64,000 nt of DNA, taken from NCBI RefSeq assembly GCF_900964775.1, contig NC_041817.1, positions 17,440,783-17,504,782 on the forward strand, written 5' to 3'. The stretch comes from Scleropages formosus (Eukaryota; Chordata; Actinopteri; Osteoglossiformes; Osteoglossidae). Below, piece by piece: positions 1 through 12,271 of this stretch; the stretch's first letter is position 1, and the number at the start of each line of letters is the position of its first letter. The notes beneath the pieces are model-generated. The model was not told the origin of the DNA and did not search any database. It was given only the letters and a program-made list of their open reading frames with translations. The translations under genes were made by a program, and so were the position numbers.

Positions 1-2
1 AG

Positions 3-566
3 GTGATCACAAAACTGGCAGGCATGGAGGAGGAGGACCTGATGTTCTCCACTAAGGATGAGCAGCAAGTACTCTTACAGAAGGTGTTGGCAGCTTCCGA
101 CTTGGATGCAGAGGAAGAGGTTGTGATTGGGGAATCTAGCGGAAGACCACAGGTGTGCTATCAGCCCCATTTGGTTTATTTTGAATTTTTATACTGTTGA
201 ATTATCAAACCTGAACCATTATTCTCTTTGGGTAAAATTGATGTAAATCTTGAATTACTTGCTCTATGTTTCTGAATGAGTTTATGATGCTGCCCCATAC
301 TTTGTGTTCTCTGTAACTGGGAGGTCTTAAGATACAAATTTCTTATTGTGACTCTGATCTTTATTTTCTGGAGTCTACCTTTGTACTGGTGCCATTAATG
401 GTTTTTCTTTCCCTTTCTCGTCCTCTAGTTCTCCCGCCGCACAGGCACCATGAGCTCCATGTCTGGAGCTGATGACACTGTCTACATGGAGTACCAGACA
501 GCGCGCAGCAGCAAAACCTCTCTCGCCAAAAACATCCACCCCCTTTTCAAACGTTTCCGGAAATAG
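3..566 (+). CDS. ercc3: ercc3 (XPB) 3' end: last two coding exons
   Basis: ERCC3/XPB is the 3'-5' DNA helicase/translocase subunit of TFIIH, acting in the nucleus in promoter opening and nucleotide excision repair. Two exons are visible: 3-152 (frame 0, donor GTGTGC) and 429-566 (acceptor CTCTAG, stop TAG 564-566). They encode the extreme C-terminus: [13 protein letters not shown], then DLDAEEEVV, then [17 protein letters not shown], ending in HPLFKRFRK, which matches the human XPB tail nearly residue for residue as I remember it. The helicase core lies upstream, outside the window. Bases 1-2 (AG) may be the acceptor of the first exon. The linker after DAEEEVV is shorter and less conserved than in mammals. 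The gene is followed on the same strand by cyp27c1, as in human. Confidence 0.95.
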
Positions 567-1270
567 ACTGCTCCGAAAGAGTGCCTTGGCCAACTGTGTG
601 ATTCAAACCTTTCTCCACCAAACAGTTGGGTTTGGACAGCCAAGGGTCTAGTTGAAGGATTTGAGAGCTGTTTTGTGGAGGACCTGATAGTTCTTCTCCC
701 TCACCACCCCCATTGTAGGGATATTTTTTTGTGTGGTGGAATGGGATTGTGATCGGCATTTGTGCTTTCTGACATTTAAGTCTGATGTCAGTCAAACTCT
801 TGCTCTGCAGGTTATTATATGACCAGGATGTGAACATTCAGAGGATGTATAACAGATTTGTCCTCTTGCTGACGTTAAAAATCTTAATGTTTTCCTACAC
901 TCTTAAGTTGTGGAAGTAAGTTTTTTTTCCCTTATTTAATTTGCTTTGGCTTGACTTCAATTTAATTGAAGTCCTGCGGTAACTTAGAATTGACTAGGTT
1001 TTTCTCATTTATGCACTGCCATGGTTCAGTGCAGTCTGAGGAAATGTCGAGGTTTTACTTGTCAGTTGTTAAACAGAAAAGGTATTAATGTACAGAAATA
1101 AATGTATTTGTAACAAAAATCAAGATGTATAAATTGTCCATACACAAACAGATGTTGCTCTGCATTGTCATGCACTGGTTCTGTTTGTCTTTAGTATCTT
1201 GCCCTTGTCCTGCTTTATAATTCGTTCTATTTCGTTTCCATTAAAAATTGCATTTTAATTCCAAGTCTTA
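567..1270 (+). promoter_or_regulatory. ercc3: ercc3 3' UTR with candidate poly(A) signals
   Basis: AT-rich sequence follows the ercc3 stop. AATAAA lies at 1097-1102 and ATTAAA at 1240-1245; either could end the transcript. No coding potential was seen. Confidence 0.5.
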
Positions 1271-3560
1271 CATGATTCAGATGAGTATGACTTCACCTCG
1301 CTTTCACCCTCATGACAGAGACACCTAGTGGCCAGCTCCCTGGCATAACAGTTTTCCAGCGGCAATAGATTTACAGCTTGTTCCAGCTTATAGGATACCT
1401 GCTAAACCTTGTTTGTGATCATGTATAAAACACTTTCCCTGCAGGCCTGAGGAAGGGTGCATTTTAAGTGAAAACAGTTCTGTTTTTTGGACTTCCTATT
1501 TTCTTAAAAAGTTAGATAAAAGAAAGGTATGTGAAGTGAAACCTTTACGCAAACTCAAGAGACTTATCTAGCTACATGAGAGAAGCCACAATTCACTTAA
1601 AGAGACGGTACACCCTAAACATCAAATACTTGGATCTATTCATTATCATTACAGTACTCGTGTTGAATTCTGCTGCTTCTCAATTCAGTTTACTGTGCTA
1701 CCATCATGTAAATAAGCTTACCCAAACACTGTAATTATTTACTATTAAAGTCATGAACAAAGTAAGGTTGGAAAGTTAAGTACAAGTTAATGATTATTTA
1801 AGAAAGGTAAAATAAATTGTCAATTTTTTTTCTGTGGATCAGTACTATTTTTTTAAATATTTTCTGTATTTATTTGTCCCAAGTGACTTTTAAAGTTTAT
1901 AGAACAAGCAGCCAAAAAGAAAAGCTAAAAAAGTGCGCATGCTTTCACTCATTTAAATTTGTCACCTCAGTTCACAATAATGTTTTAATCTAATAGAAAA
2001 TTGCCCCACTATACCTTGTTTTTGTAGTACTTTTTTATCCATGTTAGGGTCATATGCTGAATGCTCTGCTGTCTATCCATGCTACTTCTGACTTTTTCAA
2101 GTGAAGGTGGTGCAAGAATGATGATTATCAAAATCAACCAGTATTTTTAATTACAATTTAATGAATGTATGGTTTAGACCATTAAACACCTATTGTAACC
2201 GATACTATAATTCTATAGTACTGTGTAAAAAAGACATATTTCCGATTATTTGGTAGTCATTCAGGCATTTCAAAAGTAACAAAACAAAAACCACTGTAAT
2301 TGTTCACTTATCTTGTTAGCTGTGCTGTACTAAATGCCTTATAGTTCATCCACCCATTGTCATTAACTGCTTTCTGGTTAAGGTCATGGTGGTCGAGCCT
2401 TTCCAGAAATCACAGTTTTTTTTTGTATTGAGAAACTTCAATTATGTCAAGAACATCCTAAGAAATGCTGCTGATGCCTGATGCATGGCAGAAAAAGGCT
2501 TTATATCACTCTGCTTTGGTGCTGCATCATGACAAGGTGCAGATTTTTAGAGAGCCAGAGACACGAGCCGACCTGCACACATAAGTCTTCCACAGTTGCA
2601 GATGAAATTATACAAACAGTATATCGCATACAGTTATCATGCAGCTACTGGTGTAATGTAAATGTTAAAAGATTTTTTTAGGAATGCGATTAGGAATTAT
2701 CTATATTTGGATAAACCTTTACACAGGTACTTGTGTGATTTACATTGGTTGATATTGTAGAAAGAATCTAACTGTATTTTTGAATCACACATCTGCATCT
2801 AAGTCTCTGATATAACACACACGCATTGTATTTTATATGAGATGTATGTCGCTTTGGAGAAAAGTATCTGCTAAATGAATAAATGTAAATGTCAGAAACT
2901 TGAGAATGATTACACTGCAAGAAATTATTCATTTATACGTTACCAGTAACAGCTTGGCCTAATGCGGGGTCACTGTGGTCCGCAGCCCATCATAAAAACA
3001 TAGGATGTATGGTAGGGTCCACCTTGGAAGGGGCGCTAGTCCATTGCATGGCAGTACACCCTCATTCACACATACACACAGTAGAGGCAATTTAGAGGCA
3101 GCAATGTGTGATTCAAAAGTACAATTCAATGGACGAACAGTTAAGCTCTCCTCAGACATGTTAAAAAAAATCACTAAAGGCAGATAATTAATAGTATCAC
3201 TGTTGTAAAGGTTAAATTCACAGAGAAAAAAAAAACTAAATGGAGGTTAAAATCAAAGAAGAATGCAAATCAATGTCGTGAAACTTGATAAAAAGCAGCC
3301 CTTTAGGACAATAAATAGGCGTAACAAAGTGTAGCTCCATTGATTGATCACATCTTCAGCTCCCACGACGCCAGATAAGTTGTCACGCCACAGGAACAGT
3401 GTCGGGTCTTTTGGATGTGATTTTAATAATTAAATATCTCACCTAACTTATACACCGTATTCATTTCAAACACTGATTTTACTGAATTACGTTTAAAAAT
3501 GACTGAATTGGTACCCGGATGTGTGCAGACACGACGAGTGCTTTAAATTTAAAATGTAAA
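1271..3560. other. ercc3-cyp27c1 intergenic spacer
   Basis: AT-rich DNA with no recognisable gene. The only repeat recognised is the 3' tail of the second SINE family at about 2840-2892 (GCTTTGGAGAAAAG followed by CTAAATGAATAAATGTAAATG). The rest holds nothing I can name. Confidence 0.5.
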
Positions 3561-3564
3561 TTTT

Positions 3565-3662
3565 GAATTGACATTTCGTCCGTCAGCAGCCAGAGATTTT
3601 AAATTAAAATTAAAATTAAATTACATTAAAATCTCTGATGCTGACGGACGAAATGTCAATTC
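3565..3662. repeat. Long palindrome, about 37-bp arms
   Basis: The left arm, 3565-3602, begins GAATTGACATTTCGTCCG. The right arm, about 3626-3662, is its reverse complement, ending CGGACGAAATGTCAATTC. The arms differ by one small indel near the middle and are separated by about 23 bp of A/T-only or nearly A/T-only sequence built of AAATT units. It could extrude as a cruciform or be a very short MITE or solo hairpin. It sits about 300 bp upstream of the cyp27c1 start codon. Confidence 0.85.
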
Positions 3663-3779
3663 AGAGCGCACGTTTGATCACTTTCTTACTGATGTATTTT
3701 AAGATCCTCGTCCTAGTCTACGGCACTGATTTTTTGCTCCGTTTCATGACTTCTTAAGTTACATATTTCGAGCCATTTT

Positions 3780-3964
3780 TAGAGCCTTATGTGACTCTGA
3801 ACTCCTCCTCTTCCTCCTCCTCCTCCTCCTCCCCGTGTCTCGACCCACGGCTCGTGGGGTTCCGCTGACGTTCCTTTCGCTCGCCTTCACGGGGTCTCGC
3901 AACTCCTTTGCGCGACCAGCTCACTGCAGCGCGCACGCTCAGCTCGCGCGGACGGGAGGAATCA
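3780..3964 (+). promoter_or_regulatory. cyp27c1: cyp27c1 promoter-proximal / 5' UTR GC-rich block
   Basis: A CTCCTC microsatellite (about 3801-3830) and a CpG-rich stretch lead into the first cyp27c1 ATG, in sharp contrast to the AT-rich DNA upstream. This is the expected place for the promoter and 5' UTR; no TATA box is evident. Confidence 0.45.
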
Positions 3965-4517
3965 ATGGGGACGAGCTTTTGGAGGGGCGCGCTTGCGCTC
4001 TGCCGCGGGAGGCTGCGAGACGATCCGGTCTGTGGACCTGCGACGCTCCACAGGTACTGCGCGAGACGGGCGCTGCCGGCGCTCGCGGAGGATGCGCTGC
4101 GCGTGGCAGCGGCTCGCGCACGGAGCCTAGAGCGGATGCCGGGACCGCGCACCGTTAGCAACCTCGTGGAGTTCTTCTGGCGGGACGGATTCAGTCGGAT
4201 CCACGAAATACAGGTAGAGTGCAGAGTTACCTCACCTCTCTCTTCAGCTGTCCCACCCACGAACACGTTCTTAATAATAAAGAAATCCATCATGCCAAGC
4301 TTAGTTTAATTATTCATTCTATAGTACAGTTTTATGGGGGGTGCGGTGGTGCAGTGGGTTGGACCGGGTCCTGCTCTCCAGTGGGTCTGGGGTTCGAGTT
4401 CCGCTTGGGGTGCCTTGCGACGGACTGGCGTCCCGTCCTGGGTGTGTCCCTTATGCCTTGTGTTGCCGGGTAGGCTCCGGTTCCCCGCGACCCCGCATGG
4501 GATAAGCGGTTCTGAAA

Positions 4518-4591
<74 letters not shown>

Positions 4592-5430
4592 TACAGTTTT
4601 ATTGAAACATTTTTTCTCATTTTGTTTGTGTACTGGTAGCCTTATTCTTTTTTTATTTTGTTTCTTTAAATTTGTATGGTTTAGTTGTTAAAGGCTATTG
4701 ATGTGAGAGGGAAAATTGGCCTCCCAATCTCTTCAACTGTCATACCCTCATTGGGCCGAAGTGTGAAGTGTGTTCACCACATCCAGCCGTTTCCAGCGCT
4801 CCTCTTAGAAACCTCATTGTTCACTGAACTGCCGGAAAGTTTATTCCCTTATGGTCATTGAAAATACTACCTGGGTAAAATCAAGCTCAAAACCACGATG
4901 CCTGGCAAATTATACCCATAAAAGAGGACTTATTCCGAAGACTGGGAAGAAACCCATCCATTCCTTCACACAGCCATTTACTCAGTTTCATCCAATTACA
5001 GTTGTATTGATACAGAACCTGTATTAAAACTCAGGCATAGTAAAACTGGAAAGATCCATTGTGAGATAATGAAATCAGCTTTGACGGGAGTCGGTAGGGA
5101 TCGTATAACTGTTTACAGGAGGGACAGGCAGGCTCTTGGATCCCCAGATGTTTGTTTTTCTACCATTTGGTTAATGTTTTTGTTTTCCTTTCTTCAGTTA
5201 CCGGACAGATTAAATCAATGTTATTCTTCAGCATCTTACTTTAGTTTTTTCACTCTATTTGAAATATACTGTATATAGATTCACTGAGTGATTTTTTTAT
5301 TTCAACAATAACAATAACAACGTATCTTTCACAGCATGGTGTGTGAAGGAATAAATAATCAGCTATCCTCTTTAAATGGCACTGGTGATTTGTATTTTGA
5401 AAAATTTCCAGTGTGCCTTTTTTGTTCTGA

Positions 5431-5470
<40 letters not shown>

Positions 5471-8400
5471 CTGAAACCACTTGCCCCATACGGGGTCGCG
5501 GGAAGCCAGAGCCTAACCTGGCAACACAGGGCGAAAGGCTGGAGGGGGAGGGGACACACCCAGGATGGGACGCCAGTCCGTCACAAGGCACCCCAAGCGG
5601 AACTTGAACCCCACACCCACCGGAGAGCACCACCGCACCCCCCCATGCTCTAAAAACAGGAATAGGCAATACTGATTATGCCCGGATCACTTAGGTTGGT
5701 GAAATGCTGAAGTCTCAAAGACCATCACTTAATATCCCTTTGGTTAATGTTTTGGAGACCAGTAATACCACAGTGCATTTGTCTTGCTTCCAAATAAATC
5801 TGACGACCATGTATTCTAGCGCAGATCACATCACAGTCATTGGAGGTAAATAATGAGAACTGGGTCTGGCAGGAAATTGGTATTTGCTCACAGAGGTTTT
5901 ATACCCAGTAAATAAAGCTGACCTGTCGCAGACAGCAATGATCCTTCACCACACTAGGGGGCTTCGCATGGATGGGCTGAGAGAGTATTGAGTTTCAAAG
6001 TGAAATCAATCTGTCATAGGTTTCTCAAAGAACAGGACAAAATTCACTGTTGAAAAACATTAAACATAATATCGTTCTGGAAAATGTGCAGAAAACTTAA
6101 ATGTCTTTCTCATTTTGCTCTTCCTCTTGCTGTGTAGTATACAGTTTAGATATTTTATACAGATGTAGAGAACTACTCACAATTTGGTGATCATATATCG
6201 GACATAATGTATTTCTTAAAAATTGTCCTAGGTGGGCCATGACTCACATGTTTGTGTAGTTCAATAATTCCTTTACAGCATATCAGGCCAAATTGCAGGA
6301 GCTGCTATTGGTGTTTTTGTCATTGTTCTCACTTTTGCGTGAAGCTGGAGCACAGTCGCAAGTATGGGAAGATCTTTAAGTCACGGTTCGGACCCCAGCT
6401 GGTGGTGTCAATCGCTGATCGAGACATGGTGGCTCAGATCTTGAGGTCAGAGGGTGTGGCCCCCCAGCGAGCAAACATGGAGTCCTGGAAAGAGTATCGT
6501 GACTTGAGGAACTGGTCCACAGGGCTCATCTCAGCGTGAGTGTGTACCCCCCTCCCCACCCGTGGTCAACCAGCATTTCTTAGATCCAAGGCTCAAGACA
6601 TTATTAACTCTCCACTCTGTTCGTAAGTCAGGATACAACCAAAGTTGTTGACTGCAGTGTGAGGAGATTAGGTCAAATGTAATATTCAGTTTGACATATT
6701 CCATTGGCTACCTTGAATTTATTTAGCCTTTTTAATGGAAACTTGTTTTCCTGGTTGATGTCTAGTTCTATCGCAGACCGCAAAGACTATAAAACCATGA
6801 GGGGACATCCTAGCGACAGTCAGATATGTCAAGAGGCCATGCGACACTTCCGTGACAGCAATAAGGATTACCACCTCAAACCTTTCATTAGATTCAAAGT
6901 GGTGCTCTGGAAACCAGCTGAAATGATGTCCCATCCTTCAGGGAGGGGGAGGAATGGCTGCAGATGCGCAGTGTCCTGAGGCAGCTGGTCTTGCATCCAC
7001 ATGATGTGGCCACTTTCTCGGATGACGTCAACTCCATAGTGGCTGACCTTATCAGTCGAGTCTACATCTTGCGGGCAAAGCAGGCAGATCGGCTGACCGT
7101 GATCAATGTGAATGACCTCTTCTTCAAATATGCTATGGAAGGTAAACGAAGACCAGAAAATATTTAATATTATATCACATAGTTGGTACTTTAATAAAAT
7201 TACATCTTGTTCAAAATTTTTGCTGTATATACTACAGGATATTTCACTGCTGAAAGTTAAAAACAAGTACATTTCCAGCAAGGTAATTAAGTTCTTTCTC
7301 AGGACTTGAACCAGCAACCTTAGGGGTAAAAGGGATGGTTTGGTTCCTAACCAACTATGTCTTTGACTTCATGTTGTATATGGGGATGGATGATGATGTG
7401 ATGCAGAGCTAAAGACAGGCCTGTATTCAGCTGCTCTTGTTGGCTCCAGGTGTGTCCACCATTCTCTATGAGTGTCGCTTGGGCTGCCTGGAGGAGAACA
7501 TTCCACAGCAGAGCCTTGAGTACATTGCTGCCCTCCACCTGATGTTCAGCTCCTTCAAGACCACTATGTACGCTGGTGCCATCCCTAAGTGGCTAAGGCC
7601 CATCGTACCCAAGCCGTGGGAGGAGTTCTGCAGATCCTGGGACGGCCTCTTTAGATTCAGTAAGTCACAGGAGGTGGTATCTGTGTCTAGGTGTTTATTT
7701 ATGTGGTTATGTTGGAACCTGTACATACCTTTACATATGTGGTACCTCCAAACTCACCGTCATTACACTTACACTTTTATGCACATTCTCACTTTTAATT
7801 ACCTGTGCTCCGTATCAGTCATGTCCTGGCAAGCATTTTGTGTGAAAATTTTATTGAGTAAAAACTCTATAATCCTTTTTTACAGGTGGCCTATAAAATG
7901 TAAGATTTAACCCTAATACTTATTATTTTTAAAGCAGTAGGTTTAGTTGTGGGGGGTGCGGTGGTGCAGTGGGTTGGACCGGGTCCTGCTCTCCGGTGGG
8001 TCTGGGGTTCGAGTCCCGCTTGGGGTGCCTTGTGACGGACTGGCATCCTGTCCTGGGTGTGTCCCCTCCCCCTCCAGCCTTACACCCTGTGTTGCCAGGT
8101 TAGGCTCTGGCTCCCTGCGACCCCAAATGGGACAAGCACTTCAGAAAGTGTGTGTAGGTTCAGTTGTGTCCACATTAAAATGATCCAGATCTCACATAAA
8201 GTATTGTAACAGCTAGCCCTTCAGCAGACCATTTAACTTTACGAGTTTTGTAAGGACCTGTCAGAAGCACTATGGCCTAAGTCTGGAGAGAATAATAACC
8301 AGGTTAGAAATCTTGGCAACTGTGTCAGAATTAGGTATGAAGTGCCATTTATTTTAAAGGTACAGTTTTGTCACACAAGACATGTGGCCTATATCAGTGT

Positions 8401-11400
8401 GAAATGAATATTACAATAATGATCACTACTGAAAATATCCAGAACCTTTTGTCTTCAGAAATGCTTGCAATATACTGTAAATAATATATGTAAAAATGGC
8501 ACCTGTCAGCACAGAGAGAAAGGCTGATTATTGCACTACGCATGGTTTTTATTTCCACAAATCTCATCACTTCTGCTATGCACAGTTCACTAGAAAGCTC
8601 TGGCTGAATAATACAACTCGTGTTCTTTTGTAGTGTTGTCACTTTCATAATTTTACAAGGCTAGTTGTGCAGTAGCAATGTACCCTCTTTGGTATTGTTT
8701 TAATACAGCACACAATGAAATTACTAAACGTTGTTGGTTTAGTTGTACAGATTATAGCTGTGTCAATTACCTTCCGCTATAGCAATTTTTAAACAGGAAA
8801 ATGTTTAAATTTAAAATCAGTTGCTGAACCTAAAGACATGGATTGTAATGGAGAGTATGTCTATATATGGGTTAATTCCAGGCACCTCGCTGTTGGTAGC
8901 TGGGAGCCGGGGTCAGCGTGTGACCCCAGCCCGAGTCCTCGCTTGTAAGCTACCTCACTGGGTCATTCTGAGTTCACACTCGTAGTCTTCTTGCTGATGA
9001 GGGAGAGCTATGAACAGTCATGAAGCTCACGAAACCTGACAGGATCAGTTTTATAGGAAATAGCCACAGTTTCAAATTACGAGACGGTACCAGTTTTATG
9101 TGACATGACGCTTTGAAACTTACTTGAACACGGTGGACTTTACATATGCTCTATTCCTAGCGTTCCAGGATTCATAAATTATTGTTATGTGAGAAAAATC
9201 CCTTGGCTGTGAAGATTTCTTTGTTGTTCACATCTCTGCTGAAACCAACATAACTATATTTTAGTATCCGAGGCCCTCGATGCTCTACTACATTCCAGAT
9301 CTACACCTTGATGACAAACAGAACTGCTGTGTTGATAGGCCCTGTGTTCATATGCAGGCCAGATCCACATTGACAGGAAGCTTCTGGAGATCCAAGAGCA
9401 GGTGGCAGCAGGGCAGGGGGTGACAGGCAGGCTGCTGACCCACCTGTTAGTATCCAAGGAGTTGACCCTGGAGCAGGTCTATGCCAACATGACGGAGATG
9501 TTGCTGGCCGGAGTGGACACGGTGAGAGTGGGTGAAAAGTGAGAAGCGTTGATTTTTGGGAAAAGCAGTGAAAGTTTTGACTGGAGCAGGATACAGACTG
9601 TAGAGAGGAAACAGTGGATTGCTTTGGTTCATGGTGCTCATGGTTCAGTGAACCTGGGTTTGAGAATCTCAGCGAGTGGTTGGTGGAGATAGTGCACATT
9701 CTTACACTTTCTCAGGGTTTCATTCCTTTAAATGTATTACTTTTGTCAGGCCTGAACAGGGGGGCTTTGTTTGCAGTAAGTTCAGCTGCCATCTGACACT
9801 TCTTTGTCCACTGTGACCCTCAGCTGTCATGCAGTGTTGTGTGCTCTCAGATTCATGGGCATCATTGGTGTTGATTTTTCTTTTGTACATCGGTCAAGGG
9901 GGCACACTGGATGGGGCTGGTAGAGGGAAGGGGCCCCATGACATCTGGCACCACTGCTGTCGGTTTGAATATTTGGATATTCGGGGTTATTGTGTTAATG
10001 TTTGATGAGTTTCTGCATCTGTTAACTCACTGGATGAACTTTCAAGAGAGAGTCTGCTGCTTCATTATCACTTTGTCACTCTGAAGCTGGTAGAGTATAT
10101 TAAAATTGCACAGATTTTTAAAGAGTTGATTTGGTACTTCACATTGAATATATTCGACAGCCAGCCATCCAGTGTACTTGTTTAGCTGTAATATTTTGAT
10201 AATATTTGCCTGTGAATTCCTTTGTGGAGTTGGAAACTTCATTGCAACAGTGTTCAAAATTTCAGCTGTCAGAAGTAAATATTCCCTCTAACAAATTCAT
10301 CAAATCAGCACTTTATCTCACTATTACAATATACAGTATAGTGACAAACATGGCTCTATAAGTATACAGTATATAGATTCATAATGGATTTGATGTAATG
10401 TTAACAGTGCAGTTACATGACCTCAGATCACTCCTTCTCTTGGTCCCCATTCAGACTTCCTTCACCCTGTCCTGGATGACCTACCTGCTCGCACGACACC
10501 CAGAGGTACAGCAACAGGTTTATGTGGAGGTGGTGAAAAAACTGGGGCATGATCGCGTGCCTGTGGCCGAGGACATTGCACACCTACCCCTTGTCCGAGG
10601 GCTGGTGAAAGAGACACTCAGGTACAGCGTTGAATGGCTGAAGAACGATACAGTCACAATAATGGGATGATGCCAAAACCTTCCTCCCCCTTTATGTGGA
10701 CTGACATTCCAGTGAACTCTCAGTACCACTGTGTCTCTGTGGGAGGTGTTCAGAATCGGAATGATGGGATGTTATCTCGTTTCACCTCCTCGTCACACGT
10801 CGCCTTCTTTTTTTCCCCTCTCTCCTGGCAGGCTGTTCCCAGTTCTCCCAGGAAACGGGCGGATTACACAGCAGGATCTTGTTTTAGGAGGGTACTTCAT
10901 CCCAAAAGGGGTAAGACTCAGTCAGACCAAACTTCTCTACAGAGAATAAATAGAAACTTAACAGAGTTGTAACCTCTGCTGAAAACACATCTGTAGCAAA
11001 AGTTAAAATCATAAAGCCTTTCCTGAGTGCTTTTTTTTTTTTTAAGAAAAAAAAACTGTGATACAGTTAATAAGTTATAAGACTGCTATTGTTGTAAGAA
11101 TTTGCATGTACGGCACAGTGGTGCCACATAGTGGCCAGTCTTAGAACTTTTTGATGATACCTTGCATAAATCCATTTCATTCAGATTAGTTGACTGCTTT
11201 CTGCTTAGTTTAACTTGCTGTGAAAACAGAGTAATCACTACGAAGCAAATCTACAAAACTTTCTTAGCTGCTGTGTTTCTATCATGCCATCAGACCCAGT
11301 TGGCTATGTGTCACTACACAACCTCTCTGGATGAGGAGAATTTTCCTGGAGCCAAGGAGTTCCGCCCACAACGGTGGGTACGAAAGAATTCCACAGACCG

Positions 11401-11709
11401 AGTGGACAATTTTGGCTCCATCCCCTTTGGCTACGGTATCCGCAGCTGCGTGGGCCGGAGAATTGCAGAACTTGAGATGCACCTGGCCATCATACAAGTG
11501 GGTCTTTTCAAATCTCCTTCTTTGAACCCCGAGTTAGTTTTAATATTGCGCCCGATTAATTTCTCCTGATACATTTTTTCTTTTTTTCACAGTTACTGCA
11601 GAAGTTCCGTATTGAGGTGTCCCCTCTCACCCAGACGGTCCGTGCCAAAACTCACGGCTTGCTCAGCCCTGGGGGCCCCATCAACCTCAAGTTTGTAGAC
11701 AGGCAGTAG
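3965..11709 (+). CDS. cyp27c1: cyp27c1, mitochondrial cytochrome P450 27C1 (all-trans-retinol 3,4-desaturase)
   Basis: This family converts vitamin A1 (retinol) to A2 (3,4-didehydroretinol), which red-shifts visual pigments in fish and amphibians; it works in mitochondria with adrenodoxin. Exons: 3965-4213, 6345-6535, 6942-7141, 7450-7659, 9358-9521, 10455-10621, 10832-10910, 11294-11497, 11593-11709 (stop TAG). Phases agree at every junction and give 526 residues (human about 537). Residues 1-60 are Arg-rich, as expected for a mitochondrial presequence. Then come MPGPRT, the I-helix AGVDTT (from residue 334), ExxR as KETLR (390-394), FRPQRW (443-448) and the haem loop [10 protein letters not shown] with ligand Cys472. 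The start chosen is the first ATG in the frame, followed by MGTSFWRG. The order ercc3-cyp27c1-bin1 matches human. The order of blocks such as NMESW, RLGCLEE and [14 protein letters not shown] identifies 27C1 rather than 27A1 or 27B1. Confidence 0.95.
4322..4602 (+). mobile_element. TG-tailed tRNA-derived SINE with 14-bp target duplication
   Basis: The SINE body is 4336-4588. It has an A-box-like GTGGTGCAGTGG, box B GGTTCGAGTTC, a tRNA-unrelated middle and an AAGCGGTTCTGAAAATG 3' end running into a (TG)n tail (about 4519-4588). It is flanked by perfect copies of TAGTACAGTTTTAT (4322-4335 and 4589-4602). It lies in cyp27c1 intron 1. Confidence 0.93.
5434..5644 (-). mobile_element. TG-tailed SINE, reverse orientation
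   Basis: The same family inserted on the minus strand in cyp27c1 intron 1. The (CA)n tail comes first (5434-5465), then the conserved body, ending in the reverse of the GGGGGTGCGGTGG head. No convincing target duplication was found. Confidence 0.88.
7938..8168 (+). mobile_element. TG-tailed SINE with near-perfect 14-bp target duplication
   Basis: Full-length copy, 7952-8154, in cyp27c1 intron 4. Flanks are TAGGTTTAGTTGTG (7938-7951) and TAGGTTCAGTTGTG (8155-8168), one mismatch apart. Its TG tail is very short, so this copy has not seeded a long microsatellite. Confidence 0.92.
8909..8927. promoter_or_regulatory. Inverted nuclear-receptor-like half sites (weak)
   Basis: GGGGTCA-GCGTG-TGACCCC forms a perfect 7-bp inverted repeat with a 5-bp spacer inside cyp27c1 intron 4. 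GGGTCA is a nuclear-receptor half-site variant. The 5-bp spacing is not a standard element, so function is speculative. Confidence 0.2.
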
Positions 11710-12110
11710 ACCTTGCTTCTTTAGGAGGTGAGAGGTGTGCTGGCCAAGCTCTGCTCATCTCTCCAGAGTAGCCACATGAGTTCTACCTAGAGCTTTGGTG
11801 CTGTGTAAACATTTCAAAGACTTCCTAAATACCTTGAACATGTAGCGTGTAGAGACAATTAACTGCAGGTACAGGCAGACATGAGCTAACATTGTACTTG
11901 GTTAAATTGCTATAGATACTATGTTTTGAGTCTCTCTGGGGTAGGTATAAATAGGATGACATTTTAATTTTCAGCACATACAGGCAAATGATGTATGTTT
12001 GTACCGAACTAAGATTGTTTAAACATGATTTAGCATAGAAATTAAGATTTTATTTAGTGACAAATGATGGGTCAAACCTTTGGTATGAATGTCATTGACT
12101 AAACAATAAA
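11710..12110 (+). promoter_or_regulatory. cyp27c1: cyp27c1 3' UTR and poly(A) signal
   Basis: Non-coding sequence after the stop. AATAAA at 12105-12110 is the best candidate poly(A) signal, just before a SINE. Confidence 0.5.
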
Positions 12111-12214
12111 TGCAGTGAAAATACTTTCTAATTGTTAGCTGTGTAATGTCTTTCAGTTTTTTTGTGATTCTTTCTGCTGTCTGTGCACTTAATATTCCAG
12201 ATACCACACAGAAG

Positions 12215-12216
<2 letters not shown>

Positions 12217-12271
<55 letters not shown>

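Noticed and set aside
3787-4293. 168-codon minus-strand open frame over cyp27c1 exon 1
   Set aside because: Antisense shadow of a GC-rich exon with low-complexity Glu and Arg runs; the sense strand encodes the conserved P450 N-terminus.
4336-4430. tRNA gene-like A and B boxes
   Set aside because: They belong to tRNA-derived SINE heads; no complete cloverleaf, and each is followed by SINE body and tail.
4306-4620. Open frames within SINE copies (also at 5250-5669, 12019-12648, 31755-32336, 45888-46302, 47055-47432)
   Set aside because: Translations of SINE bodies and TG/CA tails, recurring at every insertion; not genes.
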